A stretch of 64,000 bases of DNA from Opitutus sp. ER46 (lineage in GTDB: Bacteria; Verrucomicrobiota; Verrucomicrobiia; Opitutales; Opitutaceae). The notes beneath the pieces are model-generated. The model ran no database searches and was not told where the DNA came from. It saw only the letters and a list, made by a program, of their open reading frames with translations. Where the stretch lies: NCBI RefSeq assembly GCF_003054705.1, contig NZ_QAYX01000023.1, positions 248,001 to 312,000 on the forward strand, given 5' to 3'. Shown here piece by piece: positions 46,296 to 54,673 of this stretch. A program made the position numbers and the translations under genes. Each line of letters starts with the position of its first letter. The stretch's first letter is position 1.

Positions 46296-48623
46296 ATGCC
46301 GAAGAAGAAACCGTCCTCCGATCAACCTGAGCTGCCGCTGGGCAATGACGTGCAGAAGCCGGAGGCCGGAAGCCGGAAGCCAGAAGCCGGAGGCCAGAAG
46401 CCGGAGGCCGGAAAGCAGAAGCCAGAGGCAGGAAGCCGGAAGCCCGAGGACGGAGGCCGGAAGCCGGAGGCCGGAAAGCAGAAGCCAGAGGCAGGAAGCC
46501 GGAAGCCCGAGGACGGAGGCCGGAAGGAAGGCCCCGAAGGCGGAACGCTGGAAACGGCCGCGAAAGAAGAAGCGCAGCCGGCCGGGCACGAAGAGGGCAA
46601 CGGCAATGGCGACGCGTTGCCGGCGGCGGCGTTGGCGCCGGCCCGCGTGGGCAAGGTGCAGGATGAGCAGGCCCCGCTCGCGGAACACTACCGCAACTGG
46701 TTCCTCGACTATGCCAGCTACGTGATTCTCGACCGCGCGGTGCCGCACATCGATGATGGCCTCAAGCCGGTGCAGCGCCGCGTTCTCCACACCATGTGGG
46801 AGATGGACGACGGTCGTTTTCACAAGGTCGCCAACATCGTGGGCGCCACGATGCGTTTTCACCCGCACGGCGACGCCTCGATCGGCGCCGCGCTCGTGGG
46901 CATCGCGCAACGCGGCTGGCTGATCGAGCCGCAGGGCAATTTCGGCAACACCCTCACCGGCGACGACGCGGCCGCGCCGCGTTACATCGAGGCGCGGCTG
47001 ACCGGCTTCGCGAAGGAGGTCCTGTTCAATCCGAAGACCACGACCTGGCAGCTCAGCTACGACGGCCGCGCGAAGGAGCCGGTCACGCTGCCGGCCAAGT
47101 TCCCCATCGTGCTGCTCGAGGGCGCCGAGGGCATCGCCGTCGGCCTCTCGACGAAGATCCTGCCGCACAATTTCAACGACCTCTGCCGCGCCGCCATCAA
47201 TCACCTGCAGGGGAAAACCTTCCGGATCTTCCCCGATTTTCCGACGGGCGGCATCGCCGATTTCTCGGAGTACAACGACGGCGAGCGCGGCGGCAAAGTG
47301 AAGATCCGCGCCCGGATCGAGCAGCGCTCGAAGTACCTGCTCGCGATCACCGAGCTGCCGTTCGGCCTCTCCACCGAGGCGCTCATCGAGTCCATCCTCG
47401 CCGCCAACGCGAAGGGGAAGATCAAGATCAAGCACGTCGACGACAACACCGCCGACAAGGTCGAGATCCTCGTCCATCTCCCGCAGGGCGCCGACGCCGA
47501 GCAGCTCATCCAACAGCTCTACGTCTTCACGAGCTGCCAGCTGAACATCTCGCCCGCGGCGTGCGTCATCGTGCGCGACGAGCGCGGCAACGACCGTCCG
47601 CAGTTCCTGGGCGTGCGCGACATCCTCAAGCGGGCGGTCGAGCAGACGCGCGAGCTGCTGAAGCGCGAACTCGAGATCAAGCTCGAGGAACTCGAGCAGC
47701 AGTGGCACTGGGACTCGCTCGAGCGGATTTTCATCGAGGAGCGCATCTATCGCCGCATCGAAAAGTCGAAGACCTGGGAAAACGTGCTCGAGGAGATACG
47801 CGAGGGATTGAAGCCCTTCCTCAAGCAGCTCCGCCGCCCGGTGACGGAGGATGACATCGTCCGCCTCACCGAAATCCGCATCAAACGCATCTCGGCCTAC
47901 AACCGGTTCCAGGCCGACGAGGCGATCACCAAGATCGAGGCGGGCATCAAGGAGACGAAGGCCAACCTGAAGAACCTCACCGGCTACACGGTCGCCTGGT
48001 ACGAGATGCTGCAGGAAAAGTACGGCAAGGGGCACAAGCGTCGCACCGAGTACGACGAGATCGAGCAGATCAATGCCGCAGAGGTCGTCTCGGCCAACCA
48101 GCGCCTGTATGTGAATCGCGAGGATGGCTTCATCGGCCTCAACTGGCGCCAGCACGAGTTCGTCACCGAGTGCACCATCCTCGACAGCGTGCTGTGCATC
48201 ATGCGCGACGGCTCGCTGAAGGTGAGCAAGGTGGCCGACAAGGTCTTCATGGGCCGCGATATCATCCACTGCGCGGTTTTCCCGAAGGACGGCGACCCGA
48301 ACTTTTACACCATGGTGTACCAGGACAAGGACACCGGGAAGGCGTTCGCCAAGCGCTTCCAGATTGGCGGCCTCTCGCGCGACAAGCTCTATCCGCTGAC
48401 CAAGTCCGAGGGTTCGAAGATCGTCTATCTCGACGTGAGCAAGACCGAGAAGGAGATGCCGCAGAAGCTGATGATCTACATCGACGGCCGCAGCGGCGCG
48501 CGGGTGCGCGAGTTCGAGTTCGAGGTCGCGCACGTGCCGATCAGCTCGCGCAACGCCAAGGGCCTTACCGTCTCGAAATGGCCGGTGAAGGACGTGCGGC
48601 GCGTGGACCTGGCACTGCGCTGA
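46296..48623 (+). CDS. Type IIA topoisomerase DNA-cleavage subunit (ParC/GyrA-like) with a heptapeptide-repeat N-terminus
   Basis: A 775-residue cleavage/religation subunit, the likely partner of the ParE-like protein at 40872. The conserved core starts near residue 125 (HYRNWFLDYASYVILDRAVPH). It includes LKPVQRRVLHTMWEM, FHPHGDASIG, the catalytic Tyr230 in APRYIEARLT, LLEGAEGIAVGLSTKILPHN and SLERIFIEERIYRRIE. The C-terminal region (about 600-775) is short and lacks a GyrA box, which favours a topoisomerase IV-like role. Residues 21-76 are eight tandem heptapeptides of the KPEAGSR type encoded by a 7-nt microsatellite, followed by an acidic/Ala-rich linker. The first 20 residues (PKKKPSSDQPELPLGND) precede the repeat. 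Confidence 0.9.
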   Translation: MPKKKPSSDQPELPLGNDVQKPEAGSRKPEAGGQKPEAGKQKPEAGSRKPEDGGRKPEAGKQKPEAGSRKPEDGGRKEGPEGGTLETAAKEEAQPAGHEEGNGNGDALPAAALAPARVGKVQDEQAPLAEHYRNWFLDYASYVILDRAVPHIDDGLKPVQRRVLHTMWEMDDGRFHKVANIVGATMRFHPHGDASIGAALVGIAQRGWLIEPQGNFGNTLTGDDAAAPRYIEARLTGFAKEVLFNPKTTTWQLSYDGRAKEPVTLPAKFPIVLLEGAEGIAVGLSTKILPHNFNDLCRAAINHLQGKTFRIFPDFPTGGIADFSEYNDGERGGKVKIRARIEQRSKYLLAITELPFGLSTEALIESILAANAKGKIKIKHVDDNTADKVEILVHLPQGADAEQLIQQLYVFTSCQLNISPAACVIVRDERGNDRPQFLGVRDILKRAVEQTRELLKRELEIKLEELEQQWHWDSLERIFIEERIYRRIEKSKTWENVLEEIREGLKPFLKQLRRPVTEDDIVRLTEIRIKRISAYNRFQADEAITKIEAGIKETKANLKNLTGYTVAWYEMLQEKYGKGHKRRTEYDEIEQINAAEVVSANQRLYVNREDGFIGLNWRQHEFVTECTILDSVLCIMRDGSLKVSKVADKVFMGRDIIHCAVFPKDGDPNFYTMVYQDKDTGKAFAKRFQIGGLSRDKLYPLTKSEGSKIVYLDVSKTEKEMPQKLMIYIDGRSGARVREFEFEVAHVPISSRNAKGLTVSKWPVKDVRRVDLALR
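46355..46522 (+). repeat. Coding heptanucleotide microsatellite, 24 units of GAAGCCG type
   Basis: Twenty-four consecutive 7-bp units with consensus GAAGCCG lie in frame within the topoisomerase A gene. Three units (21 bp) encode one heptapeptide, giving eight KPE[AD]Gxx repeats. All three forward frames are open across the tract. It includes a perfect 63-bp tandem duplication (46398-46460 and 46461-46523). Confidence 0.95.
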
Positions 48624-48644
48624 ACGCGGCCGGGGCCGCCTGGC

Positions 48645-50645
48645 TTAGCTGGGCGGCGCGACGGTGGGCGGCGGCTTCGGCAGCAGCCGGGCCACCACGA
48701 TGAGGAGCACGACCACGACGCCGGCGAGCACCGACCAGAAGACCAGGCCGGATCGGCCCACCGCGCGCGTGGCCCAGCCGTCGGGATTCAGGACCTCCTC
48801 GGGGCCGGGTTGGGCGCGCTGGCGGTCGGCGCGCAGGAGCGGTTCGGCGAGGAGCGCGAGGTCGTAGCGGGGAGTGGCTGCTCCGGGATTGCCGTAGTAC
48901 AGCATGAGCGGGCCGGGCTCGGCCCGGAACAGCAGGCGCGTGACCGGATACTCCGCCTGGACCGCGCTCAGAACGATTGGCGGATTGTCGCCGTTATTGG
49001 TCTCGATCCACAGCTCGTCCTGGCTCGGGTGGGAGACGAAGGTGAGAACCAGGTTTGCGCCGCCATCGGGGGTGCGGTTCCAGGTGCCATCCGCCAGCAC
49101 GCGGTCGCGCCAGCCGCCGCGATCGTCCGAGGCGGTCTCATAAACGCGCAGGTAGCGGGTGAAGAGCGGCGAAGTGGACGTGAGCGTCAGGGTCGAGAGC
49201 GGCAGACGGGCGCGCGGCAACGGGACGCGCCAGCGGGAGAACGTGGGCTCACCGCGCCGCTCGACCGGCTGAAAGGGCAGTGGAAGCGCCCGGGCGAGGG
49301 CGGGACGTTCGACGAGATACGGCACCTGCTCGCCGTCCCGGACGAGGCGGACGTCGGCGAGCTGGTTGCGCGTGCCCGCGAGGACGTCGAGGTCGATCTC
49401 GAGCTGCTGCACGGCGTCGCCCGCGAACTGCACCGGTTTGCGAAACTGCCACGCGGAGACGTCGATCACCCCGCCCCGCAGCGGCGCGGCGGCCAGCGGA
49501 TCGCGCGGCGTATGGCCGGGCATCGGGCGCAGCGTACCGGGTTCGGCCGCGGTGTCGGGAATCTCGGGCAAGTCGCGCGGGAGGCGGGCGAGATCGTAGT
49601 GCGGCGCCGGCACGTTCGGGTTGCCGGTGAGCAGGTTGTAGGTGCCGGCGAGCGGGGCGGCGAAGACGAGCCATACGGGCCGGTGGCGTACCCGCACGCC
49701 GCGGATTTCCAGCGGTGGGCTGTCACCATTCTCCACATACACCAGGAGCTCGCGGGCCGGGGCATCCAGGTCGAGGGGCACGCTGAGTTCGGCCGCGGTG
49801 GCTGCGCCGCCGACGCCGAGGCGGAAGATCACCCCCTGGGCGAGCACCCGTTCGGTGGCCACCTCATTGCGGAGTTCGCGGACGGCGACCTTCACGCGCC
49901 GCGTGAACAGCGCGTCGCCGATGTCGAACTGCAGCTCCGCGAGCGGGAGGTGGCGGGCGCCGAGATCGAGCGTCAGCACGGTGACGCCGGCGAATTCCTC
50001 GCGTTGCGTGAGACCGACGTCGGGCAGCTCGCGGGTGGAGTCCGGGGCTTGGGGCACGGCGACGCAGAGCGTGGCACCGAGAAAGGGCACGGGCGTATTG
50101 CGGGTGTCGTCCAGCGTCACGCGCAGCCAGGCGGTGCTCACCCCGGCGAGCGGCAGCGTCAGCAGTTCGGCGCCGTGCTGGCGGAAGAGCGGCGCGCCGG
50201 AGCGAAGCGGGGACCACTGGACGCCATCGTCGGACCGCTCGAGGAGCGCGCCCTTGATGAAGCCGTCCGCGGGCGTGCGCAGGGTGAGGCCGGTGAGGGG
50301 GGCGGAGGTGCCGGTTTCAATCAGGAGCTGGGTGTGGTTGTCGCGCAGCGTGGCCTGGAATGAGTGCGGGGCACGCGCAGGCGAGGGGAGGGGTGGCGGG
50401 GCGGACCACAGGAGAAACGCCGTCTCGCGCCCGGTCGGGTCGAGCAGCCGCAGGTCGCCGCGGTCGGGGCGGGCGGCGTCGAGCGTGGCCGGGGGCAGGG
50501 CCACGCGCGTGAGCCCGGGCTGGCCGAGCAGGAACGGCTGGCGGTTGGCCCAGTTGGTGGGCTCCAGCGCGCGGGCGGCGCTGAGGGTGAGGAGCAGGAG
50601 GCCGGCGCGGCCGAGGTTAAGGAGCACGCGGCGGGGTCTTTTCAT
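48645..50645 (-). CDS. DUF3999-family membrane-anchored protein
   Basis: A 666-residue protein with a signal peptide (cleavage near ARALE, residue 26), a long beta-rich periplasmic region and one C-terminal membrane helix (GLVFWSVLAGVVVVLLIVVARLL). The periplasmic part shows repeated jelly-roll-like segments (for example TLRDNHTQLLIETGTSAPLTGLTLRT and ELWIETNNGDNPPIVLSAVQ), which fits DUF3999. Its start overlaps the end of the upstream DUF2339 gene by 29 bp, so translation is probably coupled. DUF2339/DUF3999 pairs are widespread in Gram-negative bacteria with no established function. A cell-envelope role is likely. Confidence 0.8.
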   Translation of the reverse strand: MKRPRRVLLNLGRAGLLLLTLSAARALEPTNWANRQPFLLGQPGLTRVALPPATLDAARPDRGDLRLLDPTGRETAFLLWSAPPPLPSPARAPHSFQATLRDNHTQLLIETGTSAPLTGLTLRTPADGFIKGALLERSDDGVQWSPLRSGAPLFRQHGAELLTLPLAGVSTAWLRVTLDDTRNTPVPFLGATLCVAVPQAPDSTRELPDVGLTQREEFAGVTVLTLDLGARHLPLAELQFDIGDALFTRRVKVAVRELRNEVATERVLAQGVIFRLGVGGAATAAELSVPLDLDAPARELLVYVENGDSPPLEIRGVRVRHRPVWLVFAAPLAGTYNLLTGNPNVPAPHYDLARLPRDLPEIPDTAAEPGTLRPMPGHTPRDPLAAAPLRGGVIDVSAWQFRKPVQFAGDAVQQLEIDLDVLAGTRNQLADVRLVRDGEQVPYLVERPALARALPLPFQPVERRGEPTFSRWRVPLPRARLPLSTLTLTSTSPLFTRYLRVYETASDDRGGWRDRVLADGTWNRTPDGGANLVLTFVSHPSQDELWIETNNGDNPPIVLSAVQAEYPVTRLLFRAEPGPLMLYYGNPGAATPRYDLALLAEPLLRADRQRAQPGPEEVLNPDGWATRAVGRSGLVFWSVLAGVVVVLLIVVARLLPKPPPTVAPPS

Positions 50646-53600
50646 TGCCGGGGAGAAAGCGTTGGTAGGCAAAGGAGGCGCCGATCGCCACGAGCGCAAC
50701 GGCGAACAGGGCGCCGACGCGATAGAGCGAATCGAGGCGGGCGAGGTCGTGGAGGAAGAGCTTGAGGGCGGTGACGCCCAGCAGCGCGAGCGCGGCGAGC
50801 CGGGCGGGACGGAGCCGCCGCGCGATGCCCACGAGCAGCAGCGACAGCGCGAAGAGCGCCCAGCCAATGGTGTAGCTCATGTCGCGGGCGAAGTTGCCGG
50901 AAAATTGGAAAGTGAGGACGTGGCTGCCCGGCGCGGTGAAGAAGTCGGCGATCTGGATGTTGAGGAGCAGGAAGGCAAGGACCGTGCCAAGGACGCTGAG
51001 GACGGCGGGCGCGTTGACGCCGAGCACGCGCTCACGCGGTGGGGCGAGCAGGCGCGCGCCGGTGAACAGCGCCGCCAGGACCAGCCCGTAGCTGTAAAGA
51101 TACCAATTGAACAGCGGGGTGGTGCTGCGGGCGTGGTACGAGAGCACCGCGGGATTCAGCGCCAGCCGCACGAACGCGATCGTCAGCAGCACGACCCCGG
51201 TGGCGCGCAGGCCGGGGTGAGGCACGCGGTGGAACAGCCAGAGAAGCGCGGCGCCCTCGAGCGCCCAGGCGACGGTGAGCCATTGGCGTTCGAACTGGAT
51301 CGGGAAAATCAGCGTGACGAACAGCAGCGTCGCGCCGCCGAACCACGCCAGTTGGTTGAGCCGCGCGGCGGGGGTGGTTGGCGGGCGCCGGAGCACCGCG
51401 ACCAAACTGCCGAGCGGCAGGAGGGCGAACGCGGCCGGTAGCAGGCCCATCACGTCGTTGGGCCAGCCCGCCTGCACGCTGCGATACACCAGGGGAAAGT
51501 GAATCATGGCGCCGAGCGCGGCGACCGCCCATGGACCAGTGGTTTCCGCGAGCCGCCGCCGGAACACGAATGGGTAGGCGGCGAACACCGCGGTGAAAGC
51601 CAAGGCCCACGTCGAGGTCAGAAGAGCGGACAACGGAGTGAACTGCGTGGTCTGCCACGCAAACTGAACGGCGGCCGCGCCGACGAGCGCGCAGAGCGGC
51701 AGCCAGTCGATGGCCAGCAGCACGGCGAGCCCGAGCGTCAACCCCACCAGCAACAGCGCGAGTCCGTACACGCCGGAGGGATTGGGAAGCGGCAGGCGGA
51801 ACGTCACCAGGATCAGCAGCACGAACGGGAGCAGGGCGGAGAACGCTGGCAGTTGTGCGCGCGGTCCGCCCAGCCACGCGCCGAGCCGGCTGGAGTCTGC
51901 TGCGCCGAGGCCAAGGCGCCGCGCGAGCCACACGCTGGCGGCGAAAAAGGCGACGGCAAAGCCGCCGACCACGAGCAGAAATTCACCCGCGACGGGGACG
52001 ACGGGCGATAGATGAAACAGCCACACGGCGGCGGCGCCCAGGGTAAGCAGGAGCACGGCGGCGACCACGGCGACCGAAGCGGACAGGACCGCGATGCCGA
52101 GCGCGAGGAGATCGACGAGCAGCACGGCGAACCACAGCCCGATGGATACCGGCTCGAGGCGGAAGAGCGGAATGACGAGCAGCAGCAGCGTGAGCGGGGC
52201 GAAAAGCTGGCTCCACCACGCGGGCGCCGCGTCCGGCCGCCGGCGGGCGAGCACGAGCGGAAAGGCGGAATGCAGGGCGGCGTAGATGAGGGAGAATGCG
52301 AGCGCCCACGGCAGGAGGTCAGCGGTCAGCCGCCGGGTGGTCCAGGTGCCGAGGAGCGCGAAGACCACGAGCCCGGCGACCAGGTGCACGCGTGGCAGGC
52401 GCTCGTCGCGCCACGCGACGGCGAGAAGCACGAGGTCGGCGCCGAGGATGAAGGGGAGCAGGAGCCCGGGCCGCGCGGAGACGCTGGCGTAATCGAGAAA
52501 CGCAAACGCGAATCCGAGGGCGACGAATGGCAGGGCAATGGCAGAGCCGCTCAGCGCAACACTGGTCTGCCCGCGGTGACGCGCCCACGCGTACCCGGCG
52601 AAGAATAGCGCGGAGAATCCCAGCGTGACGACCATCGCCACCGGCGCTTTCTCCGGCGTGAGGAAGTGGATCGCCCAGCCGACTTCCATTGCGATGGTGC
52701 CGGCCGCCCCCAGGACGACGAGGAAGTGCCAGCGCCGGTGGAGCGCCACCGCGATGAGCCCGGCGTCGAGCACGGCCAGGTAGCCGAACAGGCCGACGGG
52801 GTTGTCCTGTCCGGTCGAGAGCAGGACAGGCGTGAGGAAACCGCCGAGGATGCCGAGGACGGCGACCACCCGCGCCTCGAGTCGAACCGCGAGGAGAAAC
52901 GCCGCGGTGGTGATCAAGGCCATCAGCAGGAACGTCGCGACCGGACCGAAGAACGCGAAGTGGTAGAAGCCATTGCACGCGTAGGTGACCGCGTAGAGCG
53001 AGACGATGCCCGTGGCGATGAAGGTCTGCGCGGTGACGGCGTAGCGGTCGCGCGGCACGCGCAGGCCGCCGACCACGAGTCCGACAGCGAAGACGAAACC
53101 GATCGCGACCCGCACCTCAGGCGGGATCAGCTCATGCTCGAACGAGTACTTGACGAAGAACGCGAGGGCCAGGAGGGCAGCGAGACCGCCGAGCCAGGCG
53201 AAGAACTTCGCGCCCATGAACTGTTCCCAGTTGCGCCGCGCGGCCGGGACGGCGCCAGCGGGCTCCGGTGTTTCGGCCAACGATTCAACCGGGCGGCTCG
53301 GCGACGCGGAACCGACCGGGGCGCGGGAGGCGGCGGCGGGAAGAAGCGGTGGGGGCAGCGGAGCGGCGGCGGAGGGAGTCGACGCCGTGGCGGGTGGAAG
53401 CGGCGAAGGCGTGACCGCAATCGAGGGCGGCGACACCACGCGTGCGGGCGCAGGCGCAGGGGCCACGGCGCTGGGAGTTGCCGTCGGGGCCGACGAGATG
53501 ACGGGGCGAGAACTGCGGCGCAGCGTGTCGAGGTCGGACTCCAGTGCGAGGAGTCGGCGGGCGAGCGCGTCGTTTTCGCGGCCCAGGGCGAGAATTCGGA

Positions 53601-53673
53601 TGATGGCCCAGACGGGGAACGCGACAAAGGCCAGGGCCAGGACCAACACCACAAGCGCGACGAGGGGTTCCAT
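50617..53673 (-). CDS. DUF2339-family polytopic membrane protein
   Basis: A 1018-residue protein with an N-terminal helix (LVALVVLVLALAFVAFPVWAII), a short coiled coil (ENDALARRLLALESDLDTLRR), a Pro/Ala/Ser-rich linker to about 175, then roughly 25 hydrophobic helices to the end. The first core segment, WEQFMGAKFFAWLGGLAALLALAFFVKYSFE, is the characteristic DUF2339 entry with its conserved G-x-K. No enzymatic motif is evident. The start at 53673 is the only one giving the N-terminal anchor directly. It overlaps the DUF3999 gene and is divergent from the SPFH operon across 163 bp. Confidence 0.85.
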   Translation of the reverse strand: MEPLVALVVLVLALAFVAFPVWAIIRILALGRENDALARRLLALESDLDTLRRSSRPVISSAPTATPSAVAPAPAPARVVSPPSIAVTPSPLPPATASTPSAAAPLPPPLLPAAASRAPVGSASPSRPVESLAETPEPAGAVPAARRNWEQFMGAKFFAWLGGLAALLALAFFVKYSFEHELIPPEVRVAIGFVFAVGLVVGGLRVPRDRYAVTAQTFIATGIVSLYAVTYACNGFYHFAFFGPVATFLLMALITTAAFLLAVRLEARVVAVLGILGGFLTPVLLSTGQDNPVGLFGYLAVLDAGLIAVALHRRWHFLVVLGAAGTIAMEVGWAIHFLTPEKAPVAMVVTLGFSALFFAGYAWARHRGQTSVALSGSAIALPFVALGFAFAFLDYASVSARPGLLLPFILGADLVLLAVAWRDERLPRVHLVAGLVVFALLGTWTTRRLTADLLPWALAFSLIYAALHSAFPLVLARRRPDAAPAWWSQLFAPLTLLLLVIPLFRLEPVSIGLWFAVLLVDLLALGIAVLSASVAVVAAVLLLTLGAAAVWLFHLSPVVPVAGEFLLVVGGFAVAFFAASVWLARRLGLGAADSSRLGAWLGGPRAQLPAFSALLPFVLLILVTFRLPLPNPSGVYGLALLLVGLTLGLAVLLAIDWLPLCALVGAAAVQFAWQTTQFTPLSALLTSTWALAFTAVFAAYPFVFRRRLAETTGPWAVAALGAMIHFPLVYRSVQAGWPNDVMGLLPAAFALLPLGSLVAVLRRPPTTPAARLNQLAWFGGATLLFVTLIFPIQFERQWLTVAWALEGAALLWLFHRVPHPGLRATGVVLLTIAFVRLALNPAVLSYHARSTTPLFNWYLYSYGLVLAALFTGARLLAPPRERVLGVNAPAVLSVLGTVLAFLLLNIQIADFFTAPGSHVLTFQFSGNFARDMSYTIGWALFALSLLLVGIARRLRPARLAALALLGVTALKLFLHDLARLDSLYRVGALFAVALVAIGASFAYQRFLPGNEKTPPRAP

Positions 53674-53836
53674 GGGGAGGGGCGATGTCTTTCTGGTGCG
53701 GACCAGACCAAACGCAAGCGCCCGGCGGTCGGTGCGGCCGACGCGTTGGAAATTCGCAGCCCGTTTCCCCCGCGACCGCAAAACCCTTGAGTGACCGCGC
53801 GCCCACGGCAGCATGCCCATCAGTTTGTCTACCACT

Positions 53837-54673
53837 ATGAAACCCAGAACCATCGTCGGCCTGATTGGCGGCGCGGTGTTGATCTTCATCCTGATCCTCG
53901 CGGCGACCTCGGCCAGCTACGTTGTCGAACCCGGCAACCGCGGCGTCCAGGTGACGCTCGGCAAGGTGTCGTCGGAATTCAAACCCGAGGGGTTTGGCTT
54001 CAAGATGCCCTTCATCACGACGGTCGTGCCGCAGGCGATCCGGCAGCAGACGGCGAAGATGCGCGCGGACTGCTATTCGTCGGACCTGCAGCAGGTGAAG
54101 ATCGACGTGCGGCTGCTCTATCGCGTGCCGCAGGCCTCCGTCGTCACGATCTACCGCGACTACGCAGGCGATCCGTTTGACACGCTGATTCGGCCCCGCG
54201 TGGCGGAGGCGCTGAATGAAGTCACGGCCTCGCGGACGGCGGAACTCATCGTGAAGAAGCGCGAGGAGGTGAAGTCGATGGCCCTGCAGAGTGCCCGCCG
54301 GAAGGTGGGCGACCTCCTCGTGATTGAGGACGTGGTGCTGGAGAATATCGACCTGACGAACGCGCTGGAGGCGGCGATTGAGGCCAAGATGGTGCAGGAG
54401 CAGGAGGCGGCCCGTTCGCGCTTCGCCCAGCAGCAGGCGCAGATCGAGGCCAACACCGCCGTCATCAAGGCGCGCGGCGAGGCGGAATCGATCGTGCTGC
54501 GCGGCAAGGCGCTGCGGGAAAACCCGAGCGTCCTCGAACTGCAGGTGATCGAACATTGGGACGGCATCACGCCGCTGGTGGTGGGACCCGGGGCAACCGG
54601 GGCCAACATGATGCTGCCGCTGGGTGATTTCACGACCGGCGCGAAGCCGGTACAGAAGGAGGAAAAACCATGA
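53837..54673 (+). CDS. SPFH/band 7 protein A (prohibitin/HflC-like)
   Basis: A 278-residue membrane-anchored SPFH protein; an in-frame ATG at 53813 would add eight residues. One N-terminal helix (TIVGLIGGAVLIFILILAATSASYVV) leads into the SPFH domain (about 30-200, with VEPGNRGVQVTLGKV and PFDTLIRPRVAEALNEV). A coiled coil follows (KMVQEQEAARSRFAQQQAQIEA), with the ARGEAE motif common to prohibitins and HflK/C. Such proteins form oligomeric membrane rings that scaffold proteases or lipids. It shares the unusual block CYSSDLQQVK with its neighbour. It heads a three-gene operon joined by ATGA overlaps. Confidence 0.85.
   Translation: MKPRTIVGLIGGAVLIFILILAATSASYVVEPGNRGVQVTLGKVSSEFKPEGFGFKMPFITTVVPQAIRQQTAKMRADCYSSDLQQVKIDVRLLYRVPQASVVTIYRDYAGDPFDTLIRPRVAEALNEVTASRTAELIVKKREEVKSMALQSARRKVGDLLVIEDVVLENIDLTNALEAAIEAKMVQEQEAARSRFAQQQAQIEANTAVIKARGEAESIVLRGKALRENPSVLELQVIEHWDGITPLVVGPGATGANMMLPLGDFTTGAKPVQKEEKP
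54656..54662 (+). promoter_or_regulatory. Strong Shine-Dalgarno site for the second SPFH gene
   Basis: AAGGAGG lies 7 bp before the ATG at 54670, inside the 3' end of the upstream gene. Together with the ATGA overlap it indicates coupled, efficient translation of the second subunit. Confidence 0.7.

Noticed and set aside
45489-48533. 1014-codon leftward frame opposite the topoisomerase A gene
   Set aside because: The frame is open because of the heptamer repeat and high GC; the forward strand encodes a clear topoisomerase subunit.
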